Origin: Trogon surrucura
Taxonomy: Eukaryota; Chordata; Aves; Trogoniformes; Trogonidae
Length of the DNA: 64,000 bases
Direction of reading: 5' to 3'
NCBI GenBank assembly: GCA_020746105.1
Contig: CM036619.1
Coordinates: 59,445,135 to 59,509,134, forward strand
Below the pieces are notes generated by a model that was given only the letters and a program-made list of their open reading frames with translations, was not told the DNA's origin and made no database searches. The position numbers were made by a program, and so were the translations under genes. Of the stretch, positions 38,101 through 48,194 are shown piece after piece (the stretch's first letter is position 1; each line of letters opens with the position of its first letter).

Positions 38101-39035
38101 AAAAGGTTTTCCTTTACTCTTACTGTTAGGCTTTTATGCTGGCAGTCTTATTAAGGTCAAGCCCTATCAAAATATTACTTCTGGGGTCAAAAGGGTAGTG
38201 TAGTCCTTCCCAAGGCTATTACACATTTTGGTGATCAGCTGCTACAGGGCACTTAAGAGAGATCCAGAGCAGAACACCAGCCCCTGGAGAATGAAATAAC
38301 ATCTAGTTTTTGGCAGCTTCTTGTAGTCATGAACTGGGAGATTTATGAGGTTAGATTTGATCTCTAGTCCTGTCTAAAGCCAGGTATGCTGTATGCTGCA
38401 TTACTAAACAGGCTACTAGGCAAAGCTAATGTAGCTTCTTAAAGGTGAACTTGAAAGGCTACTTTTAAGTCTCTGGCTGGCTAGCTAAACCCATTTTTAT
38501 ACCAGCTGCGAGAATTAGGGAAATGTAATCTCACAGGACCATTTGATTAAAGCAAACAGCTAAACTCTCAGTCTGCTTATGTTTCTTCAGTGGAAATGGA
38601 AGCACAAACATGAATTTTGTATTCTTTTTATGTTACATTAAATTCATTTGGACAATGATAAATTAAGGCAGAGGTCTAGTAGCTTCCTCATAAAGACAAA
38701 GTTTTGAAAGACAAATTGTTAAAATTGTTAAATGAGAGCTTACACTTTTATATACTATGTACTTTGATGAAGGTAAAGAGTCAAATGCATTTGACTGCTT
38801 AAGCTGCATCAAAATCAACAGCAGTATTTTACAGATATGATAAAATTGCTGAAGTACCTACGAACAGTTCCATGTATTTCATTGAAGCATTTCTATGAAT
38901 CGACCTGTAATTATTTCTAATGTCTTAGAATTCAGTTATTTGCTACCTGCAATCCTAGACCTCACAATCTGTGAATAACCTCATGTCACACAAATTGTTG
39001 AATATCTTCATGGAAAAGGAAGCTGGAGAATCCCT
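35109..39035. other. Unique AT-rich sequence, no gene seen
   Basis: About 3.9 kb without recognised repeats. A T run lies at about 35462-35474. The ORF at 37598-37804 has no family resemblance. The segment around 36430-36670 has balanced composition and homeodomain-like TAAT cores (CTAATCTAATTAGCC near 36490) and would be a reasonable place to look for a conserved non-coding element. Confidence 0.55.
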
Positions 39036-39103
39036 TATATTGCATTTGCATGGCAAGGTTTTGATGGCAGGAGCATACAGAGATGGCTTCTGTGAGAAGC
39101 TGA
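39036..39103 (+). mobile_element. LTR1 copy 2, segment 1 (LTR start)
   Basis: It matches the reverse complement of copy 1 from 5454 inward (TATATTGC for the expected TGTATT start, then ATGGCAAGG and TGGCTTCTGTGAGAAGC). It breaks after CTGA (39100-39103), which reappears at 44271-44274 on the far side of the CR1 insertion. Confidence 0.75.
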
Positions 39104-39499
39104 TGTAGTAGCAGCCAGTGGGTTAACATCCATAGAACACCTCAAGGGAATTAAAAGGTGTTCCAACAAGAAGGTGACATGGTCAACAGCCCAGCTGAAG
39201 TGTCTGTACACCAATGCACGCAGCATGGGCAACAAAGAGGAGGAGCTGGAAGCCACTGTGCCACTGGAAAGCTACGACATAAAGGCCATTACTGAAACCT
39301 GGTGGGATGAAACCCATGACTGAAATGTGGCTATCGATGGCTATGAGCTGTTTAGAAGGGATAGATGAGGAAGGAGGGGTGGAGGTCTTGCCCTCTGTGT
39401 TAAGAAATAGAGTGTGAAGAGATATCCTTAAGGAATAGCCAAGATCGAGCTTAAAACTTATGGGTAGGGATTAAGAACCAAGGCAACAATGGAAACCTC

Positions 39500-40513
39500 A
39501 TGATAGGTGCCTACTACAGGCCACGAGATCAAGGGCAGTCAACTGTCAAAGCCTTCTTACTCCAGCTAGAGGAGGCATTGCGTTTGCAGGCTCGCATCCT
39601 GCTGAGGGATTTCAACCACCCGTACATTTGCTGGAAAGGTAACATAGCAAGCTGTAGGCAATCAACGAGGCTCCTGGAGTGCCTCGATGATAACTTCTTA
39701 AGACAGGAAATAGACACTTCTAACTGAGCGGATGCAACACTAGACCTGATGGTCACCAACACAGGTGAGCTCATCAGGGACGTTAAGATCAGAGGCAGCC
39801 TGGGCTGCAGTGATCATGCACTGGTGGAGTTCATAGTCCTAAGGGGCATGAGTCAGATGAGGAGCATAGTCAGGACCCTGAATTTTAAGAAAGCAAAATT
39901 TCAGTTCTTTAAGGAGTTAGTCAATAGGACCCCTTGGCAAATGGTCTTGGGGACAAAGGAGCAGAACAGCTGGCAGATCTTTAAGGATGCTTTCCACAGA
40001 GGGCAAGAGCTTTCCATTCCCACGTGTAAGAAATCAGGTAAGGAAGGGAAGAGACCAGCATGGCTGGGTTGAGACCTTCTGGACAAGCTAAAAGGCAAGA
40101 AGGAACTGCACAGGTAGTGGAAGCAGGGACAGATATCCTGGGAAGTGTATAGTGGTGCTGTAGGGATGAGGTCGGGAGGGCCAAGAACGCAGCTGGAGCT
40201 AAATTTGGCAAGGACTGTGAAGAATAATAAGAAGGGCTTCTACAGGTATGTGAACCAGAAAAGGAAGGTTAGAGAAAGCATACCCATCCTGACGAGCATG
40301 GATGGCAGAATAGTAACAACAGTTGAGGAGAAGGCTGAGGTTCTCGATACCTTCTTCACCAGCAACCAATCTCCTCAGAGCTCCCAGGTTGACGGACCAC
40401 AAAATGGGGACCAACTGGACAAAGTCCCTCCCACTGTAAGTGAAGATCAGGTTCGTGACCACCTGAGGAACACAGACATGCATAATTCTATGGGGCCTGA
40501 GGGAATTGGCTGA
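39500..40513 (+). pseudogene. CR1 ORF2 endonuclease and linker remnants
   Basis: Three open pieces, 39500-39727, 39749-40072 and 40145-40513, in shifted frames make up the endonuclease C-terminal half (LLRDFNHPYICW, LDDNF, then GSLGCSDHALVEF with the SDH metal-site block) and the linker leading to the RT (NNKKGFYRYVNQKRK and a TVSEDQVRDHL block). TGA stops lie between the pieces. The copy is cut by the antisense CR1 soon after the last piece. Confidence 0.8.
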
Positions 40514-40547
40514 TGTAGCTGTCAAGCCACTCTCCATGATTTAAAAA

Positions 40548-42822
40548 ATCATAGAATCATAGAATGGTATAGGCTGGAAGGGACCTTAGAGATCATCTAA
40601 TCCAACCTCCTTGTCATGGAGAGGGATGCCTCTCAACTAGATCAAGTTACTCAAGGTCTCATTCAACCTGGCCTTGAACACCTCCAGAGAGGGGTAGCCA
40701 CAACCTCTGTGGACAACCTATTCCAGAGTCTTGTCACTCTCGTACTCAAGAAGTTTTTCCTAAGATCCAATCTAAATCTATTCTCCTTCAACTTAAACCC
40801 ATTTCCCCTTGTCCTATCAGTCGACGCTCTTGTAAAAAGTCTCTCTCCAGCCTTCCTGTAAGTTCCCTTCAGGTACTGGAATGCAGTTATAAGATCCGCC
40901 CAGAGTCTTCTCAAGACTGAACAATCCCAGCTCCCTTAGCCTATCCTCATAGCAGAGGTGCTCCAGCCCCTGGATCATCTTTGTGGCCTCCTCTTAACGT
41001 GCTCCAACAGTTCTATGTCCCTCTTATGGTGGGGACATCAGAACTGGACACAGTATTCGAGGTGGGGTCTCACAAGAGCAGAGTAAAGGGGGAGAATCAC
41101 CTCTCTTGACCTGCTGGCTACGCTTCTCTTGATACATCCCAGGATGCAGTTGGCTTTCTGGGCTGCATGAGTGCACTGCTGACTCATGTTGAGTTTCTCA
41201 CCTATCAACATCCCCGAATCCTTCTCTTCAGGGCTACTCTCAACCCAATCTGTGCCCAGTTTGTATTTGTGCCTGGGATTTGCCTGATCCAGGTGCAAGA
41301 CCTTGCACTTTGACTTGTTGAAGCTCATGCACTTTGCACTGGCCCATTTCTCAAGCTTGTCAAGGTCCCTCTGGGTGGCATTCCTTCCCTCAAGTGAGTC
41401 CACTGCACCACACAGCTTGGTGTCGTCAGCAAACTTGCTGAGGGTGCACTTGATGCCATTGTCCATGTCGCTGACGAAGATATTGAACAGCGCTGGACCC
41501 AGAACAGATCCCTGAGGAACTCCATTTGTCACTGGTCTCCATGTGGACATGAAGCCATTGACCACAACTCTTTGAGTGCGACCTTCTAACCAGTTCCTTA
41601 TCTATTGAGTGGTCAATCCATCAGTCCCATGTCTCTTCATCTTAGCGACAAGGATGTCATGTGGGACAGTGTCAAATGCCTGCACAAGTCCAGGTAAATG
41701 GCATTGGTCAATTTCCCCATGTCAGCCACCCCTGTAACTTCGTCATAGAAGGCCACCATATTAGTCAGGCACAATTTGCCCTTAGTGAAGCCATGTTGGC
41801 TGTCACCAATCACTTTGTTATTTTTCATGTGCCTTAGTACAGCTACCACGAGAATCTGTTCCATCATTTTTCTTGGCAGACACGTGAGGCTGACTGGTCT
41901 GTAGTTCCCTGGGTTTTCTTTGCTTCCCTTTTTTTAAAAAAATGGAGGCTATGTTTCCCCTTTTCCAATTTGTTGGAACCTCACGAGACTGACACGATTT
42001 CTCAAACATTGGTTAGTGGTCTAGCAACTTCAGCTGCCAGTTCTGTCAGGACCTGTGGATGTATCTCATCAGGTCTCATGGACCTGCGCACCTTCAGGTT
42101 CTCTATGTGTCCCCAGACCTGATCTGCTCCTACCCTGAATGGTTCTTCATTCTCCCAGCCAATGCCCTCTCTGATTTGGGTGATGTGGCTCAAGTTGTTA
42201 CCTGCGAAGACTGAAGCAAAAAAGTCGCTGCATACTTCAGCCTTCTCTATGTCCTCAGTAATCAGGTTACCTGTATCCCTTCAGAGAGGCCCCACATTCT
42301 CTCCTGTTTTCCTTTTTTCTCTCACATATCTGTAGAATCCTTTTCTATTATTTCTAATGTCCCTGGCCAGATTTGACTTCATCAGGGCCTTAGCTTTTCT
42401 AACCTGGTTTCTGATTTCACGAGTAACATCGTTGTAATTGTTCCAGGTTACCAGTCTTCGCTTCCACACTTTGTATATTCCCTTTGGCTAGGAGTTCCTT
42501 GTTCATCCATATAGGCTTCCTGGAGTTTTTGCCTGATTTCCTCCTTTTGGGGCTGCAGTGCCTTTGAGTTTGGAGGAGATGATCCTTCAAAGTCAGCCAG
42601 CTTTCCTGGGCTCCCATTAGCTCCAGGGCTTTGTCCCAAGGCACTCTGCCGAAGAGGTTCCTGAAGAGGCCAAAGCCAGCTCTTCTGAAGTCAAGGGTTT
42701 CAAGCTTGCTAAGCTACCCCTTCTTTGCTGCCCTTAGGATCTTAATCTCTACCGTCTCATGGTCACTGCAGCCAAGGCTGCCCATGAGCTTAACATTGCC
42801 CACCAGCCCCTCCCTGTTGGTG
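40548..42822 (-). mobile_element. Antisense CR1 nested inside a CR1
   Basis: On plus it begins with the reversed tail (ATCATAGAATCATAG) and proceeds backwards through the 3' UTR, RT C-terminus, RT core and linker, up to the middle of the endonuclease (GSLGCSDHE block near 42775), where it is 5' truncated. AAATCAT at 40546-40552 and again at 42823-42829 is a candidate 7-bp target-site duplication, although its last bases overlap the tail. It belongs to the same subfamily as the copy at 61488-61950 ([21 protein letters not shown] in both). Frames are broken at several points. Confidence 0.9.
41038..42644 (-). pseudogene. CR1 ORF2 linker and RT remnants (antisense copy)
   Basis: Open pieces at 42417-42644, 42281-42469, 42002-42193, 41818-42009, 41637-41867 and 41038-41565 make up the linker and RT. 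The last piece is 175 codons and holds [15 protein letters not shown], the intact catalytic [11 protein letters not shown] block, [20 protein letters not shown] and [22 protein letters not shown]. The GFTKGK and LTNMVAF template-grip region lies in 41637-41867. Frameshifts between the pieces make it inactive. Confidence 0.85.
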
Positions 42823-43044
42823 AAATCATGTCAGTCAGGTGAAGTCTCTGATGACAGTAAGAAGGGGAATGTTACACCCATTTTTAAAAAAGAGTAGAAA
42901 GGAAGATGTTGGGAACTATGGACTGGTCAGTTTCACCTCTGTGCCTGGGAAGGTCATGGAACAGAAACTCCTGTAGGCTCTGCTAAGGCACATAGAGGAC
43001 AAGTAGGTGATTCAAGACAAGGCTTCACCAAGGGCAAGTCCTGC

Positions 43045-43470
43045 ATGACCAACCTAGTGGCTTTCTACAGTGGAATGACTACATCAGTGGACAAGGGAAG
43101 AGCAATGGTTGTCATCTATCTGTATTTCTACAAGGCCTTTGATACAGTCCCCCACAGCATCCTTCTCTCTAAATTGGAGAAATATGGATTTGATGCGTGG
43201 ACTGTCCAGTGGATAAGGAATTGGTTGGATGGTCACACCCAGAAGGTTGTGGTTAATGACTCGATGTCCGGATGGATGCAGGTGACAAGTGGTGTCCCTC
43301 AGGGGTCCGTGCTGGGACCAGTGTTCTTCAGTGTCTTCATCAATGACATAGAGAGTGGGATTGAGTGGACCCTCAGCAAGTTCGCAGGTGACATCAAGCT
43401 GAGTGGTGCAGTCAACATGCCAGAGGGATGTGATGTACTCCAGAACGACATGGACAAGCTGGAGAATTGA
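43045..43470 (+). pseudogene. CR1 RT core, right half of the split copy
   Basis: This 141-codon open stretch holds the RT palm and thumb motifs: [36 protein letters not shown] (first catalytic Asp replaced by Tyr in YLD), [14 protein letters not shown] and [11 protein letters not shown], where FADD has become FAGD. Two catalytic aspartates are therefore lost. Downstream sequence to about 43910 carries the C-terminal motifs in shifted frames. Confidence 0.85.
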
Positions 43471-44274
43471 GCCCATGTGAATCTCATCAGGCTCAACAAG
43501 GCCAAGGTCCTGCACCTGGTTTGGGGCAATCGTCCTTATAAATGCAGGCTGGAGAATGATGTCCTAGAGAGCAGCCCCACAGAGAGGCACTTGAGGGTGT
43601 TGGTGGATGAAAAACTGGACACGAGCCATTAATGCATTTTTGCAGCCCAGCAGGACAATTGCATCCTGGGCTGCATGAAAAGAAGAATAGCCCACACACT
43701 GAGAGATGTGATTCTGCCCCTCTTCTCTGCTCTGCTGAGACCTCACTTGGAGTACTGCATTCAGCAGTAGAGTCCTCAACACAAGAAGTATCTGAATTTG
43801 GTGGAGTGGGTCCAGGGGAGGGCCACAAAAATTATCAGAGGGCTGAAGCACCTCTCCTATGAGGACAGGCTGAGACAGTTGAGGTTGTTCAGCCTGGAAA
43901 AGAGAAGGCTTCAGCATACCTAGTAGCAGCCTTCCAGTATCTGAAGAAGGCTTACAGGAAAGCAGGAAAGGGACTCTTCACGAGGTTGTGTAGTGATAGG
44001 ACAAGGGGCAACAATTTTAAACTAAAAGGGAGTAGATTTAGATTAGATGTTAGAAAAAGTTCTTTACAATGAGAATGGTGAAACACTAGAACAAGTTGGC
44101 CAAAGAGATGGTGGAGCCTCCTTCTTTGGAGGCATTCAAGATCAGCATTGATGTACCTCTGAGCAACCTAATCTAGTTAAACATGTGTCTGCTCACTGCT
44201 GGAGGGTTGGACTAGATGATGTTTAAAGGTCCCTTTCAGCCAAACACATTCTATGATTCTATGATTGATTCTGA

Positions 44275-44530
44275 TAGAAGCTTCCTCTACGTCTCATAAA
44301 GCCAATGTCATCCAGCTTCAAGATGGATCTGCCACTGGCCAAGGCCAAGCCTATCAGCAATGATGGTAGAGCCTCTGGGATAATATACTTAAGAAGGGGG
44401 AAAAAAATGGGCAACAGCAATCGCAAACAGAAAGAGGAATGAGAATACATGAGAGAAACAGCTCTGCAAACACCAAAGTTAGTGAAAAAGGAGAAGGTGT
44501 TTCAGGTGTCGAAGCAAGAATTTACCTGTA
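44275..44530 (+). mobile_element. LTR1 copy 2, segment 2 (with TATA-like region)
   Basis: It resumes at TAGAAGCTTCC and follows copy 1 through GCCACTGGCCAAGGCCAAGC, the TATA-like ATATACTTAAGAAG (about 44386-44399) and the start of the repeat-rich part. It ends at CCTGTA (44525-44530), matched by CCTGCA at 45402-45407 after the LTR2 insertion. Confidence 0.8.
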
Positions 44531-45400
44531 TGAAGTTTGAATAATGAGAAGAGGCCCCTGTGCTCAAAAAGAATGACTAAGATTGGCCTTGCTGTCTCTA
44601 GTCCAATCAGGGGCAGTGGAGACTTGCCTGGCTACCACGGGATACAGCTGAGGACGGAGTCTTGTGTAGCCAGGACAGCTCTACTTTTGGTGAGCAAAAA
44701 CAACAAGATAACAGGAGCTGGTATGGTTCTTTGTTTCTTAGAAAAGGATACCATATCTTATAACTAACATTTGCCTCATTACCTATGAAATGCCTATTAA
44801 AGTTGCCACCCCTGTATACGCTAATGAAGATTATAGAGATCATGCTAATGCGTGCTTATAGCATTCATCTCTCCATCCAAATCACACTACATGTCACCAA
44901 AGTCGGGGAGAAACCTCGTAATTTTGGGGATAAAAAGAAAATGATTGTTGAATTGAGAGAGAAGAACCTCAACAATGGACAGACCAGTTGATGGGCTATG
45001 TTCTCTCCCTCCACCCCAGGCAAAGATGTCTCTCTGGGTAAGCACCACACCTTTCACCTGCTGGTGAATGTTACCCCCAGGTTGTTGTATTATTATTTCT
45101 GCTAGTAATAATCAGCTTAATTAGTAACGTTATCGTAGTTAGTGAAATTATCAACAGCAATCTTGAATCTGTTCTGTCACTCCCAATAATGTAACTAATT
45201 GCCATTTTTTATGAATCTGGTCAGGGCAGGACCTTTGCTGGGTTTCTGATAGTTAGTCCTTTGCTGCGTCTCTGACAGTCCTTTGCTGAGACTCTGATCA
45301 AACAGTGCAAGTCACTCGCTGGGACTCTGATAAATGAGTTAATGAAAGCCCTGAGACCCTGACTGAAAAATACCGAAACTACACTCTATTTAATGTGATA
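44531..45400 (+). mobile_element. Solo LTR, avian ERV family 2 (copy A)
   Basis: This 870-bp segment lies inside LTR1 and begins with TG. Its distal 500 bp match the reverse complement of 54099-54600, which shows that it is a repeat family. Shared landmarks are GATAAAAAG (44929-44937, TATA-like), TCTCTGGGT, GTATTATTATTT, TCTGTTCTG-CACT and a run of degenerate units of the type CTTTGCTGGGACTCTGA (about 45230-45360), then CGAAACTACA. The end is TA instead of CA in this copy; copy B ends correctly. Flanking CCTGTA/CCTGCA is a candidate 6-bp target-site duplication with one mismatch. Orientation rests on the TATA-like site and is uncertain. Confidence 0.65.
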
Positions 45401-45646
45401 CCCTGCAACCTGTGTTGAAGACCACAGTGAGGCAGGCTGTCCTCTTGCAGCCCATGAAGGTTGATTGTGGAGCAGCTGTTCACCTGTGGCCTGTGAAGGT
45501 CTCTATGCCAGAGCAGGTGGGTGCACCTGAAGGAGGCTGTGACCCTGTAGGTAAGCCACACAGGAGTAGGCTCCTGACAGGACCTGCGGACTCGTGGAGA
45601 GAGGACCCCATGCTGGACTGGGTTTGCTGGCAGGGCTTGTGACCCC
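45401..45646 (+). mobile_element. LTR1 copy 2, segment 3 (GC-rich repeats)
   Basis: GTGAGGCAGGCTGTCC, then GGAGGCTGTGACCC and GTTTGCTGGCAGGGCTTGTG match the reverse complement of copy 1 between about 4900 and 5110. The segment ends at GTGACCCC where the CR1 begins. Confidence 0.8.
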
Positions 45647-47585
45647 AGCAGGTAGGAAATCAAGAAAGAGATCCAGGAGACCTGCTTGGTTAACCAGGGA
45701 TCTGCTGGGCAGACTCAGGTGGAAAGGGAGGGTGTATAAATTGTGGAAGGAAGGGCTGGCCACTTGGGTGGAGTACAGGGCAGCTGTCAGGGAGTGCAGG
45801 GAGGCAATCAGAAAAGCTAAGGCCTCCTTGGAGTTAAAACTTGCAAGGGAGGTCAAAGACAACAGAAAGGGCTTCTTCAAATACATTGCCGACAAAACTA
45901 ACACTAGACGCAATGTAGGCCCTCTGTTGAATGAGGTGGGTGTCCTGGAGACAGAGGACAGAAAGAAGGCAGAGTTGCTGAATGCCTTCTTTGCCTCTGT
46001 CTACATTGTTGGAGACCATCCTCAGGAGCCTCAGTCCCCTGAGGCCCCAGAGGAAGTCATGACAAAGGAGGAGTCTGCCCTGATTGATGTGGAGTGGGTT
46101 AAGGATCAGTTTGAACACTTGAACACTCATAAATCCATGGGCCCTGATGGGATGCACCCACGGGTGCTGAGGGAGCTGGTAGGAGTCATTGCTAGGCCAC
46201 TCTCCATCATCTTTGGTAAGTCATGGGTAACAGGTGAGGTGCCTGAAGACTGGAGGAAAGCAAATGTCACTCCAGTCTATAAGAAGGGCAGGAAGGATGA
46301 CCCGAGTAACTACAGACCGGTCAGCCTCACCTCCATCCCTGGAAAGTTGATGGAACATCTTATCCTTGACGCTGTCTCTAGGCATATCAAGGATAAGAAG
46401 GTTATTAGGAGCGGTCAGCATGGCTTTGCCAAGGGGAAGTCATGTTTGACCAACCTGATAGCCTTTTATGAAGACATAACCAGCTGGATGGATGGTGGCC
46501 ATGCAGTGGACGTGGTCTATCTGGATATCAGCAAGGCCTTTGACACCATCTCCCACAGCATCCTCATAGGTAAACTGAGGAAGTGTGGTCTGGATGACCA
46601 AGTAGTGAGGTGGGTCAAGAACTGGTTGAAGGGAAGAAGCCAGAGGGTTGTGGTCAATGGGGCTGAGGCTGGCTGGATGCCTGTGTCTAGTGGGGTCCCT
46701 CAGGGGTCAGTGCTTGGGCCGGTGCTGTTTAATATATTCATCAATGATCTGAATGAAGGATTAGAGAATGTTGTCAGCAAGTTTGCTGATGATACGAAAT
46801 TGGGAGGAGTGGTTGACACACCAGAAGGCTGTGCAGTCATTCAGAGAGACCTAGACAGGCTGGAGGGCTCGGCAGGGAGAAATCTTATGAAGTTTAATAA
46901 GGGCAAGTGTAGAGTTTTGCACTTGGGAAAAAATAACCCCATGTGCCAATATAGGTTGGGGACTGCCCTGCTGGAGAGCAGCGCAGGGGAAAGGGACCTG
47001 GGGGTTCTAGTGGACAGCAGGATGACCATGAGCCAGCAATGTGCCCTCGTGGCCAAGAAAGCCAATGGCATCCTGGGGTGTGTTAGAAAGGGAGTAGCAA
47101 GTAGGTCAAGAGAGGTCCTCCTGCCCCTCTACTCTGCCCTGGTGAGGCCACATCTGGAATATTGTGTCCAGTTCTGGGCCCCTCAGTTCAAGAAGGACAG
47201 GGAGCTACTTGAGAGAGTCCAGCATAGAGCCACAAAGATGGTGAAGGGAGTGGAACATCTCCCTTATGAGGAAAGGCTGAAGGAGCTGGGTCTCTTTAGC
47301 TTGGAGAAGAGGAGGCTGAGGGGTGACCTCATTAATGTTTATAAATACGTCAAGGGGGAATGTCAGGAGGACGGAGCCAGGCTCTTTTCAGCGGCGTCCA
47401 CTGACAAGACAAGGGGCGATGGGTGGAAGCTGGAACACGGGAGGTTCCAGAAAAATATGAGGAAAAGCTTTTTTACTGTGAGGGTGACAGAGCACTGGAA
47501 CAGGCTGCCCAGGGAGGTTGTGGAATCTCCTTCTCTTGAGACATTCAAAACCCGCCTGGACGCGTTCCTGTGCGCTCTAGTGTAG
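45594..47585 (+). CDS. CR1 reverse transcriptase, open 663-codon frame
   Basis: This is the only long intact frame in the window. Residues 1-17 come from LTR1; CR1 sequence starts at about residue 18 ([17 protein letters not shown]). It contains the linker ([45 protein letters not shown]), the RT core with [10 protein letters not shown] (Y309, D311), [11 protein letters not shown] (G367 onward) and the catalytic FADD at 397-400, all intact, and the C-terminal connection region ([54 protein letters not shown]) up to the stop at 47583. The endonuclease is missing through 5' truncation, so it could not move by itself. The lack of stops suggests a young insertion. It would copy CR1 RNA if made; expression is unknown. 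Confidence 0.85.
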   Translation: MERGPHAGLGLLAGLVTPAGRKSRKRSRRPAWLTRDLLGRLRWKGRVYKLWKEGLATWVEYRAAVRECREAIRKAKASLELKLAREVKDNRKGFFKYIADKTNTRRNVGPLLNEVGVLETEDRKKAELLNAFFASVYIVGDHPQEPQSPEAPEEVMTKEESALIDVEWVKDQFEHLNTHKSMGPDGMHPRVLRELVGVIARPLSIIFGKSWVTGEVPEDWRKANVTPVYKKGRKDDPSNYRPVSLTSIPGKLMEHLILDAVSRHIKDKKVIRSGQHGFAKGKSCLTNLIAFYEDITSWMDGGHAVDVVYLDISKAFDTISHSILIGKLRKCGLDDQVVRWVKNWLKGRSQRVVVNGAEAGWMPVSSGVPQGSVLGPVLFNIFINDLNEGLENVVSKFADDTKLGGVVDTPEGCAVIQRDLDRLEGSAGRNLMKFNKGKCRVLHLGKNNPMCQYRLGTALLESSAGERDLGVLVDSRMTMSQQCALVAKKANGILGCVRKGVASRSREVLLPLYSALVRPHLEYCVQFWAPQFKKDRELLERVQHRATKMVKGVEHLPYEERLKELGLFSLEKRRLRGDLINVYKYVKGECQEDGARLFSAASTDKTRGDGWKLEHGRFQKNMRKSFFTVRVTEHWNRLPREVVESPSLETFKTRLDAFLCALV

Positions 47586-47672
47586 GTGATCCTGCTCTGG
47601 CAGGGGGGTTGGACTAGATGATCTTTAAGATCCCTTCCAACCTTTAACATTCTGTGATTCTGTGATTCTGTG
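45647..47672 (+). mobile_element. Young 5'-truncated CR1 inserted in LTR1
   Basis: CR1 sequence starts abruptly within the ORF2 linker just after the LTR1 GTGACCCC block and ends in a tail of ATTCTGTG units at 47651-47672, after which LTR1 resumes (CATGCTGGAGCAGTC). About 10 bp of LTR sequence seem to be lost at the junction; no clear target-site duplication is visible. The ORF is uninterrupted, unlike every other CR1 in the window. Confidence 0.9.
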
Positions 47673-48194
47673 AATCATGCTGGAGCAGTCTATTTCTGAA
47701 GTACTGCACCCTGCGGCAGGGACCCATGCTGAAGCAGGTCATAGAAGACTGTCTCCCATGGGAAGAAACCCATGCTAGGGCAGGGGAAGAGTGTCCTCCC
47801 CATGAGGAGGATGGAGCTGTTGAGATGACATGTGACAAACTGACTGCAACCCCCATTCTCCATCCCCCTGCACTGCTCCAGGGCAGGAGGTAGAAAAAAT
47901 CAACAGTGAAGTTGAGCCCAGGAAGATGGGAAGAGTGGGAGAAGGTGTTTTTTAGGATTTGGTTGTATTACTTTTCATTATCCTACTCTGATTTGATTGG
48001 TAATAAATTAAACTAATTTCCCCAAGTTGTGTCTGCTTTGCCCATGAAGGTAATTACTGAGTGATCTCCATGTCCTTATCTCAACCTGTGAACCTTTCAT
48101 TATATTTTCTCTTCTTTGTCCAGCTGAGGAGGGGAGTGACAGAGCAGTTTTGGTGTGAGCCTGGCATCCAGCCAGGGTCCACGTAACAACTCCT
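47673..48194 (+). mobile_element. LTR1 copy 2, segment 4 (R/U5 and LTR end)
   Basis: From GCTGGAGCAG it follows copy 1 through CCTGCACTGCTCCAG, the AATAAA at 48002-48007, TAATTTCCCCAAG, GAGTGATCTCC, CAGCTGAGGAGGGGAGTGA and GCCAGGGTCC to a diverged end near 48190, which corresponds to CAAACCACTACA in copy 1. Confidence 0.8.
48002..48007 (+). promoter_or_regulatory. Candidate LTR polyadenylation signal
   Basis: AATAAA in the proposed LTR sense, conserved in position with copy 1 (TTTATT at 4540-4545 on plus). Confidence 0.5.

Larger units (their letters stand above)
39104..44270 (+). mobile_element. CR1 LINE inserted in LTR1, itself split
   Basis: The left half (39104-40547) starts near the ORF1/ORF2 boundary and carries the ORF2 endonuclease and linker: YTNARSMGNKEEELEA, AIDGYELFRRDR, YYRPRDQGQSTVKAF, ECLDDNF, GSLGCSDHALVEF, ARTVKNNKKGFYRYV and NSMGPEGIG. 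It stops at the codons for KPLSMI. The right half (42823-44270) resumes at KSCQSGEV and continues through the RT core to the 3' tail at 44270. In intact CR1 these motifs are adjacent, so the two halves are one copy. CTGA on both sides (39100-39103 and 44271-44274) is a candidate 4-bp target-site duplication. Many stops and frameshifts show it is dead. Confidence 0.85.
39036..48194 (+). mobile_element. Solo LTR family 1 (copy 2), split by nested insertions
   Basis: Four collinear pieces of one LTR lie at 39036-39103, 44275-44530, 45401-45646 and about 47673-48194, together about 1.1 kb, the same length and order as copy 1 at 4361-5454 read on minus. The first piece gives the LTR start (TTTGCATGGCAAGG, then GGCTTCTGTGAGAAGC). 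The second resumes at GAAGCTTCC and carries the TATA-like region. The third holds the GC-rich repeats. The last has AATAAA at 48002-48007 and the LTR end near 48190. The intervening 8.1 kb are a CR1, an LTR of another family and another CR1, with a fourth insertion inside the first CR1. Confidence 0.8.
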
